Shown one piece after another: positions 46,654 to 55,301 of a DNA stretch of 64,000 bases. How positions within the stretch are numbered: position 1 is the stretch's first letter; each line of letters opens with the position of its first letter. The stretch lies in NCBI RefSeq assembly GCF_002979555.1, contig NZ_PCOZ01000012.1, forward strand, positions 1-64,000. Reading direction: 5' to 3'. The notes beneath the pieces are model-generated. The model saw nothing but the letters and a program-made list of their open reading frames with translations, did no database searches and was not told the origin of the DNA. The translations under genes and the position numbers were made by a program. The stretch comes from Pseudomonas sp. MYb60 (GTDB lineage: Bacteria > Pseudomonadota > Gammaproteobacteria > Pseudomonadales > Pseudomonadaceae).

Positions 46654-48354
46654 TCAGAACAGAAAGTAACGCTGGGCCATCGGCAACACCTCGGCCGGCT
46701 CGCACCACAGCAGCACGCCGTCGGCCTTGACCTGGTAGGTCTGCGGGTCCACGTCGATATCCGGCAGGTAATCGTTGTGGATCAGGTCGGTTTTCTGTAC
46801 GTCGCGGCAACCTTTCACCACTGCGATCTGCTTCTTCAAACCCAACGCTTCGGGCAAGCCGGCATCCTGGGCGGCCTGGCTGATAAAGGTCAGGCTGGTG
46901 GCGTGCAGCGAGGCGCCGAAGCTGGCGAACATCGGGCGGTAGTGCACCGGCTGTGGTGTCGGAATCGACGCGTTGGCATCGCCCATCAGGCTTGAGGCAA
47001 TCGCGCCGCCCTTGAGGATCAGCGTCGGTTTGATGCCGAAAAACGCCGGGCGCCACAGCACCAGGTCGGCCCACTTGCCCACTTCAATCGAGCCGACAAT
47101 ATGACTCACACCGTGGGTGATCGCCGGGTTGATCGTGTACTTGGCGATGTAGCGCTTGGCGCGGAAGTTGTCGTTGCCGGGGCCGTCGCCGGGCAATGGG
47201 CCGCGCTGTTTCTTCATCTTGTCGGCGGTCTGCCAGGTGCGTGTGATGACCTCGCCGACGCGGCCCATGGCCTGGCTGTCGGAACTGATCATCGAGAACG
47301 CGCCGAGGTCGTGCAGGATGTCTTCAGCGGCAATGGTTTCGCGGCGGATGCGGCTTTCGGCGAAGGCCACGTCTTCGGCAATGCTTGGGTCCAGGTGGTG
47401 GCAGACCATCAGCATGTCGAGGTGTTCGTCGATGGTGTTACGGGTGAAGGGGCGCGTCGGGTTGGTCGAGCTGGGCAACACATTGGGGAAGCCGCAGGCC
47501 TTGATGATGTCCGGTGCGTGACCGCCGCCCGCGCCTTCGGTGTGGTAGGTGTGGATGGTACGGCCCTTGAGCGCGGCCAGCGTCGTTTCGACGAAGCCGG
47601 ATTCGTTGAGGGTGTCGCTGTGGATCGCTACCTGTACGTCATATTCATCGGCCACGCTCAGGCAGTTGTCGATGCTGGCGGGCGTGGTGCCCCAATCTTC
47701 ATGCAGCTTCAAGCCGATCGCACCGGCCTTGACCTGTTCGATCAACGGCTCCGGCAGGCTGGCGTTGCCCTTGCCGGTGAAGCCGATGTTCATCGGGAAC
47801 GAGTCGCTGGCCTGGAGCATGCGCGCCAAGTGCCAGGGGCCCGAGGTGCAGGTGGTCGCGTTGGTGCCCGTCGCCGGGCCGGTGCCGCCGCCGATCATGG
47901 TGGTGACGCCGCTGGTCAGCGCCTCTTCGATCTGCTGCGGGCAGATGAAATGCACGTGGCTGTCGATGCCGCCGGCCGTGAGGATCATGCCTTCGCCGGC
48001 GATCACTTCGGTGCTGGCGCCGATGGCCATGGTCACGCCGGGCTGGATGTCGGGGTTGCCGGCCTTGCCGATCGCGTGGATGCGTCCGTTTTTGAGGCCC
48101 ACATCCGCCTTGACGATGCCCCAGTGGTCGATGATCAGTGCGTTGGTGATCAGGGTGTCGACCACTTCGTGGGCGAGCAACTGGCTCTGGCCCTGGCCGT
48201 CGCGGATCACTTTGCCGCCGCCGAATTTGACTTCTTCGCCATAGACGGTGAAGTCCTGTTCGACTTCGACAAACAGTTCGGTGTCGGCCAGGCGGACCTT
48301 GTCACCGACGGTGGGGCCGTACATGTCGGCGTAGGCTTGGCGGGTGATTTTCAT
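46654..48354 (-). CDS. ureC: Urease alpha subunit
   Basis: The 566-residue catalytic subunit, hydrolysing urea to ammonia and carbamate with two nickel ions. Read from MKITRQAYADMYGPT; an in-frame extension to 48435 comes from the REPIN and is not coding. The carbamylated Lys is in GLKLHEDWG, metal His residues are in GIDSHVHFICP, AIHSDTLNE and GGHAPDI, the flap His is in MVCHHLD and the metal Asp is in MISSDSQAMG. Last gene of the urt-ure operon, 138 bases after ureB. Confidence 0.98.
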   Translation of the reverse strand: MKITRQAYADMYGPTVGDKVRLADTELFVEVEQDFTVYGEEVKFGGGKVIRDGQGQSQLLAHEVVDTLITNALIIDHWGIVKADVGLKNGRIHAIGKAGNPDIQPGVTMAIGASTEVIAGEGMILTAGGIDSHVHFICPQQIEEALTSGVTTMIGGGTGPATGTNATTCTSGPWHLARMLQASDSFPMNIGFTGKGNASLPEPLIEQVKAGAIGLKLHEDWGTTPASIDNCLSVADEYDVQVAIHSDTLNESGFVETTLAALKGRTIHTYHTEGAGGGHAPDIIKACGFPNVLPSSTNPTRPFTRNTIDEHLDMLMVCHHLDPSIAEDVAFAESRIRRETIAAEDILHDLGAFSMISSDSQAMGRVGEVITRTWQTADKMKKQRGPLPGDGPGNDNFRAKRYIAKYTINPAITHGVSHIVGSIEVGKWADLVLWRPAFFGIKPTLILKGGAIASSLMGDANASIPTPQPVHYRPMFASFGASLHATSLTFISQAAQDAGLPEALGLKKQIAVVKGCRDVQKTDLIHNDYLPDIDVDPQTYQVKADGVLLWCEPAEVLPMAQRYFLF

Positions 48355-48396
48355 CTGTGTGTACCCTGAAAAAAGTGTGTTGAATGTGAGTCCGCT

Positions 48397-48486
48397 ATCG
48401 GGGGCAAGCCCCCTCCCACACTGGGCCGTATTCACACATTCAAATGTGTGAATACGGTCAAAAGTGGGAGGGGGCTTGCCCCCGAT
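48397..48486. repeat. REPIN inside the urease operon
   Basis: Outer arms ATCGGGGGCAAGCCCCCTCC and GGAGGGGGCTTGCCCCCGAT are perfect. The inside is also palindromic: CCGTATTCACACATT (48426-48440) pairs exactly with 48443-48457 across two bases. The whole 90 bases can fold into one long hairpin between ureB and ureC. Confidence 0.9.
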
Positions 48487-48492
48487 GAGGCC

Positions 48493-48798
48493 CTAAAGGT
48501 CACCCATAACCCGCCCGGCAAAGCCAAATACTCGCCTGCCCCCGCTCAAATCCACCAACTCGATTTCCCGACTCTGCCCCGGCTCAAACCGCACCGCCGT
48601 CCCCGCCGGAATATTCAAGCGCATGCCACGGCTCGCGGCCCGGTCAAACGTCAGCGCGTCATTGGTCTCGAAAAAATGGTAATGCGAACCCACCTGGATC
48701 GGCCGGTCGCCGCTGTTGGCCACGTTGAGGGTGACGGTGCGACGGCCGACGTTGAGTTCGATCTCGCCAGGCTGGATCTGATATTCACCAGGAATCAT
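48493..48798 (-). CDS. ureB: Urease beta subunit
   Basis: A 101-residue subunit with the family start MIPGEYQIQPGEIELN and the YHFFETNDALTFDR segment. It forms the (UreABC)3 trimer. The start overlaps the stop of the upstream GNAT gene (ATGA). Confidence 0.97.
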   Translation of the reverse strand: MIPGEYQIQPGEIELNVGRRTVTLNVANSGDRPIQVGSHYHFFETNDALTFDRAASRGMRLNIPAGTAVRFEPGQSREIELVDLSGGRRVFGFAGRVMGDL

Positions 48799-49328
48799 GC
48801 AGGTTGCCCCAGGGTCTTGAAGTAGATGGCGGTCGGGCTGTAGCGCCCGTCCGGGCTTTGGCAGTAGTCGGGCAATTCACCGATCTTGGTGTAGCGCAGC
48901 GACTGGTAGAAGGCTTCGGCCGGTGAGCCGGCTTCAGTGTCCAGGTACAGCAGGCCGCGCTTGTGCTGGCGTGCGGCGAGTTCCAGGGTGTTCATCAGCT
49001 GTTGGCCGAGGCCATGGCGGCGGGCGGTGCTGTGCACCAGCAGCTTTTGCACCTCGGCGCGGTTCAGGCCGTTGGCTTTCAGGCACAGCGCCAGTTGCAC
49101 GCTGGCGATCACCTGTTCATCACGCACCACCACCCACAGCAACAGGCTGGCGTCTTCGATGCTGGCCTGCACGCCGCTTAGATAAGCGCGTGCCTGGGCT
49201 TCGTCGAAGTCGGCCATGAAACCGACTGAAGCGCCATGCTTGACCGCGTCCAGCAACAGCTCGATCAAACCCAGGCGGTAGTGGGCAAAACTTTCAGCAT
49301 TGACTCGACGCAGTTGCGCAGCGCTCAT
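48795..49328 (-). CDS. GNAT acetyltransferase within the urease operon
   Basis: A 177-residue protein starting at the ATG at 49328, with AAGGAG 8 bases upstream; a GTG 9 bases earlier is less likely. The acetyl-CoA loop is RRHGLGQQLMNTLE, and LLYLDTEAGSPAEAFYQSLRY follows in the C-terminal half. It overlaps ureB by ATGA. Substrate unknown; an amine or amino-acid derivative is likely. Confidence 0.8.
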   Translation of the reverse strand: MSAAQLRRVNAESFAHYRLGLIELLLDAVKHGASVGFMADFDEAQARAYLSGVQASIEDASLLLWVVVRDEQVIASVQLALCLKANGLNRAEVQKLLVHSTARRHGLGQQLMNTLELAARQHKRGLLYLDTEAGSPAEAFYQSLRYTKIGELPDYCQSPDGRYSPTAIYFKTLGQPA

Positions 49329-49333
49329 CGCTC

Positions 49334-49849
49334 TCACTCCTTGGGCGGTTCGGCGCCCGGGTTCAGGCTCAGTTGCATGAAGGTCAGGTCCAGCCAGCGA
49401 CCAAACTTGATGCCCACTTGGGGCATCTGCCCGGTGGTGACGAAGCCCAGGCGCTCATGCAGGCGGATCGAAGCCTGGTTGCCGCTTTCGATGGCCGCCA
49501 CCATCACGTGTTTGCCGCCGTCGCGTGCGCGCTCGATCAGGGCGGCCATCAGCCGTGGGCCCAGGCCTTTGCCACGCTGGTCGTTGCGGATGTACACCGA
49601 GTGCTCGACGCTGTAGCGAAAGCCCTCGAACGGGCGCCAGTCGCCGTAGGAGGCGTAGCCGGTGACTTCATCGTTCTCCACCGACACCAGGATCGGATAA
49701 CCCTGGGCATGGCGCGCACTGAACCAGGCCTGGCGATTGCCCAGGTCCACCGGTTGTTCGTTCCAGATCGCCGTGGTGTTGAGCACCGCGTCGTTGTAGA
49801 TCTCGCGGATCGCCGGCAAGTCGTGTTGGGTTGCGTCACGAATCATCAT
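49334..49849 (-). CDS. GNAT acetyltransferase, phosphinothricin/methionine-sulfoximine type
   Basis: A 171-residue protein resembling Pat/Bar-like acetyltransferases. Visible marks are MIRDATQHDLPAIREIYNDA at the start, SVYIRNDQRGKGLGPRLMAALIE for acetyl-CoA binding, and NQASIRLHERLGF near the end. The P. aeruginosa gene at the same place between ureA and ureB detoxifies methionine sulfoximine and sulfone (from memory). A role in protecting glutamine synthetase under nitrogen-scavenging conditions is possible. Starts 6 bases after ureA. Confidence 0.85.
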   Translation of the reverse strand: MMIRDATQHDLPAIREIYNDAVLNTTAIWNEQPVDLGNRQAWFSARHAQGYPILVSVENDEVTGYASYGDWRPFEGFRYSVEHSVYIRNDQRGKGLGPRLMAALIERARDGGKHVMVAAIESGNQASIRLHERLGFVTTGQMPQVGIKFGRWLDLTFMQLSLNPGAEPPKE

Positions 49850-49855
49850 CGAGCC

Positions 49856-50158
<303 letters not shown>

Positions 50159-50161
50159 GGT

Positions 50162-51001
50162 TCAGGTACTCCAGATTCGGGGGGATACGGCTTCACGGCC
50201 CAGCACTGCAGGGCGTAACAGGCGCCATAAATCGATCAGCCAGGCGCGGGCATGCAACGCCTCGCTGGCCAGGCAGCGTGCGACCAGCAGGCCAGGCAGT
50301 TGGGTCAGGTCGCCGCGCACGGCGTGGGGCAGGGCGCGGCAGGTGTCGAGTAATTCAGGGTCGAGATCGGCGGTCAGCAGCAACGTGGCAAATACCGGTT
50401 GCCCGTCGAGGCCAATAGGAGAATCGAGCAAACCGTCGTCGCCCACGATGCGCTGGCGTTCATGCCAGAGCAACTGCCCGTCGCGGCGGATATCCAGGTG
50501 CGATTGGAAGTGGCCGAGGTCGAAACGTTCGCCACTGGCCGGGCGGCCCAGGGCGACCACGTCCCAGTAGAACAGTCGCGCATCGCCTTGCAGCTCGATG
50601 TGTGTGGTGAGTTCGGCCTGTGCGGCGCTGAACACGATGGTTTCCTGGGGCAGCCATTCCAGCGTGGCGCCGGCCTCCACGGTCAGATCCAACTGCTGAA
50701 ACGCAGGGCCCTTGGCGCGGTACCACTTGGCCGCGCCGGGGCTGGTCAATTGCGCCCAGGCACCTTCGGCCACGTGGGCGCTGATGTCTAGGCGATCCCC
50801 GCCGGCAATGCCGCCGGGTGGGTGGACGATGATGTGCTGGCACACCTCGGGGCCTTCGGCGTACAGGTGTTTTTGCACGCGCAGCGGGCCGAGGTGGCGA
50901 CGCATCACCGGCCGCGTTGTGTCGCCGAAACGCGCGTAGCCGAGTTCCAGCTCGGCGTGCCAGCTGGGGGTGAACAGGGCAGGAGTAACGGGCAGGTTCA
51001 T
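50162..51001 (-). CDS. ureD: Urease accessory protein UreD
   Basis: A 279-residue accessory protein (UreH in some systems) that binds apo-urease and recruits UreF-UreG. Family marks include HPPGGIAGGDRL and TSPGAAKWYRAKG. It lies 31 bases after urtE, linking the urea transporter and urease genes in one unit. Its partners ureF and ureG lie 25 kb away in a separate operon. Confidence 0.95.
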   Translation of the reverse strand: MNLPVTPALFTPSWHAELELGYARFGDTTRPVMRRHLGPLRVQKHLYAEGPEVCQHIIVHPPGGIAGGDRLDISAHVAEGAWAQLTSPGAAKWYRAKGPAFQQLDLTVEAGATLEWLPQETIVFSAAQAELTTHIELQGDARLFYWDVVALGRPASGERFDLGHFQSHLDIRRDGQLLWHERQRIVGDDGLLDSPIGLDGQPVFATLLLTADLDPELLDTCRALPHAVRGDLTQLPGLLVARCLASEALHARAWLIDLWRLLRPAVLGREAVSPRIWST

Positions 51002-51032
51002 GACAGAGTGCTTATCGTTAGGAGGCTACAGA

Positions 51033-51731
51033 TTAGATGGTTACCAGGCCGCGTACACCTTCGCTTTCCATATTTTCGCCACGGCCCTGCTGCACGATTT
51101 CGCCGCGAGACATCACCAGGTACTGGTCGGCCAGTTCGGCGGCGAAGTCGTAGAACTGCTCCACCAGCAAAATCGCCATGTCGCCGCGCTCGGCGAGCTG
51201 CTTGATCACCGCGCCGATTTCCTTGATCACCGAGGGCTGTATGCCTTCGGTGGGTTCATCGAGGATCAGCAGGCGCGGGCGGCTGGCCAGCGCGCGGCCG
51301 ATAGCGAGCTGTTGCTGCTGCCCGCCGGACAGGTCGCCACCGCGGCGATGTTTCATCTGCAGCAACACCGGGAACAGCTCGTAGATGAACGCTGGCACTT
51401 CCTTGGCTTCGGCGCCGGGGAAACGTGCCAGGCCCATCAGCAGGTTTTCTTCCACCGTGAGCCGCCCGAAAATCTCCCGGCCCTGGGGCACATAGGCGAT
51501 CCCGGCATGCACACGCTGGTGCGGCTTGAAGCCGGTGATGGCCTTGCCTTCCCAGTTCACCGCACCTTCCTTGGACGGCAGCAGGCCCATCAGGCATTTG
51601 AGCAGGGTGGTCTTGCCCACGCCGTTGCGGCCGAGCAGGCAGGTGACCTCACCGATCTTCACGTCAAACGACAGCCCGCGCAGGATGTGGCTACCGCCGT
51701 AGTACTGGTGCAATTTTTCGACTTGCAACAT
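51033..51731 (-). CDS. urtE: Urea ABC transporter ATPase UrtE
   Basis: A 232-residue ATPase starting at MLQVEKLHQYYGG (ATG 51731, preceded by GAGGAGG); a TTG six bases earlier is less likely. Walker A is GRNGVGKTTLL, the signature LSGGQQQQLAIGRAL, Walker B LLILDEPTEGIQP. Works with UrtD. Confidence 0.94.
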   Translation of the reverse strand: MLQVEKLHQYYGGSHILRGLSFDVKIGEVTCLLGRNGVGKTTLLKCLMGLLPSKEGAVNWEGKAITGFKPHQRVHAGIAYVPQGREIFGRLTVEENLLMGLARFPGAEAKEVPAFIYELFPVLLQMKHRRGGDLSGGQQQQLAIGRALASRPRLLILDEPTEGIQPSVIKEIGAVIKQLAERGDMAILLVEQFYDFAAELADQYLVMSRGEIVQQGRGENMESEGVRGLVTI

Positions 51732-51755
51732 TCTCAAAACCTCCTCAAATCCCCG

Positions 51756-51781
51756 GTGGGGTGGGGCTTGCCCCCTCCCAC
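51756..51781. repeat. REP hairpin between urtD and urtE
   Basis: GTGGGGTGGGGC and GCCCCCTCCCAC pair around TT with one mismatch, in the 60-base gap between the two genes. Confidence 0.65.
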
Positions 51782-51791
51782 ATAAAGCACG

Positions 51792-52658
51792 TCAGCGACC
51801 GAGATAGACTTCGATCACCCGCTCGTTTTCCTGAACCTGCTCCAGCGACCCCTCGGCCAACACACTGCCCTGGTGTAACACCGTCACGTGGTCGGCAATC
51901 GAGCCGACAAACCCCATGTCGTGCTCCACCACCATCAGCGAGTGCTTGCCCGCCAGGCGCTTGAACAGTTCGGCGGTGAATTCGGTCTCGGCGTCGGTCA
52001 TGCCTGCCACCGGTTCATCCAGCAGCAACAGTTGCGGGTCTTGCATCAGCAGCATGCCGATTTCCAGAAACTGCTTCTGCCCGTGGGACAACAACCCAGC
52101 CGGGCGCTGCACCGAGGCGGTCAGGCGGATGGTGTCGAGCACTTCGTCGATACGGTCTTTCTGCTCGCCACTCAGGCGTGCACGCAGGCTGGCCCACACG
52201 GACTTGTCGGCCTTCTGCGCCAGCTCGAGGTTTTCGAACACGCTCAAGGCTTCGAATACCGTGGGCTTCTGGAACTTGCGCCCGATGCCGGCCTGGGCGA
52301 TCTCGACTTCGCTCATGCGCGTGAGGTCGAGGTTCTCGCCAAACCAGGCCGTGCCGTGGCTGGGGCGGGTCTTGCCGGTGATCACGTCCATCAGCGTGGT
52401 CTTGCCCGCGCCGTTGGGGCCGATGATGCAGCGCAGCTCGCCGACGCCGATGTACAGGTTCAAGTCGTTGAGGGCCTTGAAACCGTCGAAGCTGACGCTG
52501 ATGTCTTCCAGGCTCAGGATGGTGCCGTGGCGGGTATTCAGGCCCGGGCCGGCGGCTTGGCCGATACCGATGGCATCGCGGCCGCTGCCGCCGTCCAGTA
52601 TCGGTTCGAGCATGAACTCGGCGGTGGCGCCGGTGGCCCGCATGTCCAGGTACCTCAT
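51792..52658 (-). CDS. urtD: Urea ABC transporter ATPase UrtD
   Basis: A 288-residue ATPase. About 40 residues precede the ATPase core, which starts ILSLEDISVSFDGFKAL. Walker A is GPNGAGKTTLMDVI, the signature is LSHGQKQFLEIGML and Walker B is LLLLDEPVAGMTD. The start overlaps urtC by ATGA; an ATG 15 bases later (52643) is possible. Confidence 0.94.
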   Translation of the reverse strand: MRYLDMRATGATAEFMLEPILDGGSGRDAIGIGQAAGPGLNTRHGTILSLEDISVSFDGFKALNDLNLYIGVGELRCIIGPNGAGKTTLMDVITGKTRPSHGTAWFGENLDLTRMSEVEIAQAGIGRKFQKPTVFEALSVFENLELAQKADKSVWASLRARLSGEQKDRIDEVLDTIRLTASVQRPAGLLSHGQKQFLEIGMLLMQDPQLLLLDEPVAGMTDAETEFTAELFKRLAGKHSLMVVEHDMGFVGSIADHVTVLHQGSVLAEGSLEQVQENERVIEVYLGR

Positions 52659-53734
52659 GAATCACCTCGTTTTTTCAGCAGGCCGATCACGCCCTTGGGC
52701 AGGTACAGGGTGACGATGATGAACAGCGCCCCGAGGAAGAACAGCCAATATTCGGGGAAGGCCACGGTGAACCAGCTCTTCATGCCGTTCACCACACCGG
52801 CGCCCAGCAGCGGGCCGATCAGTGTGCCGCGCCCGCCGAGGGCCACCCACACGGCGGCCTCGATGGAATTGGTCGGCGACATCTCGCTGGGGTTGATGAT
52901 GCCCACCTGCGGCACATACAACGCGCCGGCCAAGCCGCACAGCACTGCACTCAGCACCCATACGAACAGCTTGAAACCCCGTGGGTCGTAGCCGCAGAAC
53001 ATCAGGCGGTTCTCCGCATCGCGCAGCGCGGTGAGCACGCGGCCAAACTTGCTGCGCGCCAGGCGCCAGCCGATGAACAGGCTTGCCACCAGCAACAGCA
53101 CCGTGGCGCTGAACAGCACCGCCCGCGTGCCGGGCTCGGTGATGCCGAAGCCCAGGATGCTGCGGAAATTGGTGAAGCCGTTGTTGCCGCCAAAGCCGGT
53201 CTCGTTACGGAAGAACAACAGCATCCCGGCGAAGGTCAGGGCCTGGGTCATGATCGAGAAATACACGCCCTTGATCCGTGAACGGAAGGCAAAGAAGCCG
53301 AACACCAGCGCGAGCAAACCCGGCGCCAACACCACCAGGCACAGGGCCCAGAGGAAGTGCTCGGTGCCGACCCAGTACCACGGCAGTTCGGTCCATGAGA
53401 GGAAAGTCATGAACGCCGGCAACTGATCCCCCGAGGCCTGGCGCATCAGGTACATGCCCATGGCATAACCGCCGAGCGCGAAGAACAGACCGTGGCCGAG
53501 GGAGAGCATCCCGGCGTACCCCCACACCAGGTCCAGGGCGAGGGCGACAATGGCGTAGCACAGGATCTTGCCCACCAGCGTCAAGGTGTAGGCCGAGACA
53601 TGAAGCGCGTTATCCGCTGGCAACAGCGACAACAACGGCAGTGCCAGCAGCAACGCGAGGATCACCACGCCCACTGCAATCGTTACCTTGGGGCCGGCCT
53701 TTTGTGTGGCCGTCAACATCAATGGCTGGTTCAT
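52655..53734 (-). CDS. urtC: Urea ABC transporter permease UrtC
   Basis: A 359-residue inner-membrane protein of the LivM class with about nine helices. Family segments are LDLVWGYAGMLSLGHGLFFALGG and the C-terminal FIIVTLYLPKGVIGLL. The start overlaps the urtB stop by one base (TGATG). Confidence 0.95.
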   Translation of the reverse strand: MNQPLMLTATQKAGPKVTIAVGVVILALLLALPLLSLLPADNALHVSAYTLTLVGKILCYAIVALALDLVWGYAGMLSLGHGLFFALGGYAMGMYLMRQASGDQLPAFMTFLSWTELPWYWVGTEHFLWALCLVVLAPGLLALVFGFFAFRSRIKGVYFSIMTQALTFAGMLLFFRNETGFGGNNGFTNFRSILGFGITEPGTRAVLFSATVLLLVASLFIGWRLARSKFGRVLTALRDAENRLMFCGYDPRGFKLFVWVLSAVLCGLAGALYVPQVGIINPSEMSPTNSIEAAVWVALGGRGTLIGPLLGAGVVNGMKSWFTVAFPEYWLFFLGALFIIVTLYLPKGVIGLLKKRGDS

Positions 53735-55236
53735 CAGTCGATCACCCGTCCTTTCAGTGCGAAGAGTCCCTGCGGGCGTTTCTGGATAAACAGAATGATC
53801 AGCGCGAGGATCAGGATCTTGCCGAGTACGGCGCCGATCTGTGGCTCCAGGATCTTGTTGGCGATACCCAGGCCGAAGGCAGCCATGACGCTACCGGCCA
53901 ACTGGCCGACACCGCCGAGTACCACGACGAGGAATGAATCGATGATGTAGCTCTGGCCCAGGTCCGGGCCGACGTTGCCGATCTGGCTCAGCGCTACGCC
54001 GCCGAGGCCGGCGATACCGGAGCCCAGACCAAACGCAAGCATGTCCACACGCCCGGTGGGTACGCCGCAGCAGGCGGCCATGTTGCGGTTCTGGGTCACT
54101 GCCCGCACGTTGAGGCCCAGGCGCGTCTTGTTCAGCAGCAGCCAGGTCAGCACCACCACACATAGCGCGAAGGCGATGATCACAATGCGGTTGTACGGCA
54201 GCACCAGGTTGGGCAGCACCTGGATCCCGCCGGACAGCCAGTCGGGGTTGGACACTTCGACGTTCTGCGCGCCGAACACCAGGCGCACCAACTGGATCAG
54301 CATCAGGCTGATACCCCAGGTGGCGAGCAGTGTTTCCAGCGGGCGGCCATAGAGGTGGCGGATCACCGTGCGCTCCAGCGCCATGCCGATGGCCGCGGTG
54401 ACAAAGAACGCCACCGGCAGCGCGATCAGCGGGTAGAACTCGATGGCTTGCGGTACGTAGCGCTGCATCATCAGTTGCACCACGTAGGTCGAATAGGCGC
54501 CGAGCATCAGCATCTCGCCGTGGGCCATGTTGATCACGCCGAGCAGGCCGAACGTGATCGCCAGGCCCAGGGCCGCCAGCAGCAGGATCGAACCCAGGGA
54601 CATGCCGCTGAACGCTTGGCCGAGGATTTCGCCGAACATCAGCTTGCGTTTGACCTGAGCCAGGCTGGTTTCGGCGGCGGTGTGCACGGCGGCGTCGGTT
54701 TCGACGCCTGGGGCCAGCAGGGCCTCAAGACGTGTGCGTGCGAGCGGGTCGCCGGTGCTGCCCAGCAGGCGCACGGCGGCGAGGCGCACCGCGGGGTCGG
54801 TGTCGACCAGTTGCAGGTTGGCCAGGGCGAGACTCAGCGCCGACTGCACGTCTTCATCGGTTTCGGTGGCAACGCGTTGGTCGAGGAATTTGAGTTGCGC
54901 CGGTTGTGCGCTTTTTTGCAGGGTTTGCGCGGCTGCGAGACGGACCTTGGGGTCGGCGGCGAGCAGTTGCTGGCTGGCCTGGACGTTGTCGATCAAGCCG
55001 CGCAGACGGTTGTTCAGGCGCACGGTCCTGGTTTCACCGTTGACCGTGAGCTGGCCTTGTTGCAGGGCGTCCACCAGCTCGATGCGTGCCGGGTCGGGCT
55101 GGGCGGCCCAGTCCTGGAGCAGCTTGGCTTGTTGGCTGGGGTTGGCGGACAGGAAGTCTTCGGCGTCGCTGGCATATACCGCCAGGGGCAGTAATAACAG
55201 GATTGCCAGGATGAAGCGGTACAGGGCAGTAGGCAT
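53734..55236 (-). CDS. urtB: Urea ABC transporter permease UrtB with N-terminal extension
   Basis: A 500-residue protein. A signal-like helix (about 1-22) leads to a helical, HEAT-like periplasmic extension (about 25-200, with DPKVRLAAAQTL and DPAVRLAAVRLL repeats). The LivH-type permease core follows (about 210-500, with LLGVINMAHGEMLMLGAY). This long form is normal for UrtB. Confidence 0.95.
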   Translation of the reverse strand: MPTALYRFILAILLLLPLAVYASDAEDFLSANPSQQAKLLQDWAAQPDPARIELVDALQQGQLTVNGETRTVRLNNRLRGLIDNVQASQQLLAADPKVRLAAAQTLQKSAQPAQLKFLDQRVATETDEDVQSALSLALANLQLVDTDPAVRLAAVRLLGSTGDPLARTRLEALLAPGVETDAAVHTAAETSLAQVKRKLMFGEILGQAFSGMSLGSILLLAALGLAITFGLLGVINMAHGEMLMLGAYSTYVVQLMMQRYVPQAIEFYPLIALPVAFFVTAAIGMALERTVIRHLYGRPLETLLATWGISLMLIQLVRLVFGAQNVEVSNPDWLSGGIQVLPNLVLPYNRIVIIAFALCVVVLTWLLLNKTRLGLNVRAVTQNRNMAACCGVPTGRVDMLAFGLGSGIAGLGGVALSQIGNVGPDLGQSYIIDSFLVVVLGGVGQLAGSVMAAFGLGIANKILEPQIGAVLGKILILALIILFIQKRPQGLFALKGRVID

Positions 55237-55267
55237 AACAAAGTGTCCTGATCATGCGCGGTCAAAC

Positions 55268-55295
55268 TGTGGGAGGGGGCAAGCCCCCTCCCACA
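55268..55295. repeat. Perfect REP hairpin between urtA and urtB
   Basis: TGTGGGAGGGGGC pairs exactly with GCCCCCTCCCACA around AA (13-base stem). It lies in the 65-base gap, just after the urtA stop in the direction of transcription. Confidence 0.85.
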
Positions 55296-55301
55296 TGGTT
55301 T

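Noticed and set aside
47101..48369. 422-codon plus-strand ORF opposite ureC
   Set aside because: Antisense to catalytic residues of urease; no independent support.
48354..48435. Upstream extension of ureC
   Set aside because: The extra 27 residues come from the REPIN; urease alpha subunits begin at MKITRQAYADMYG-type starts.
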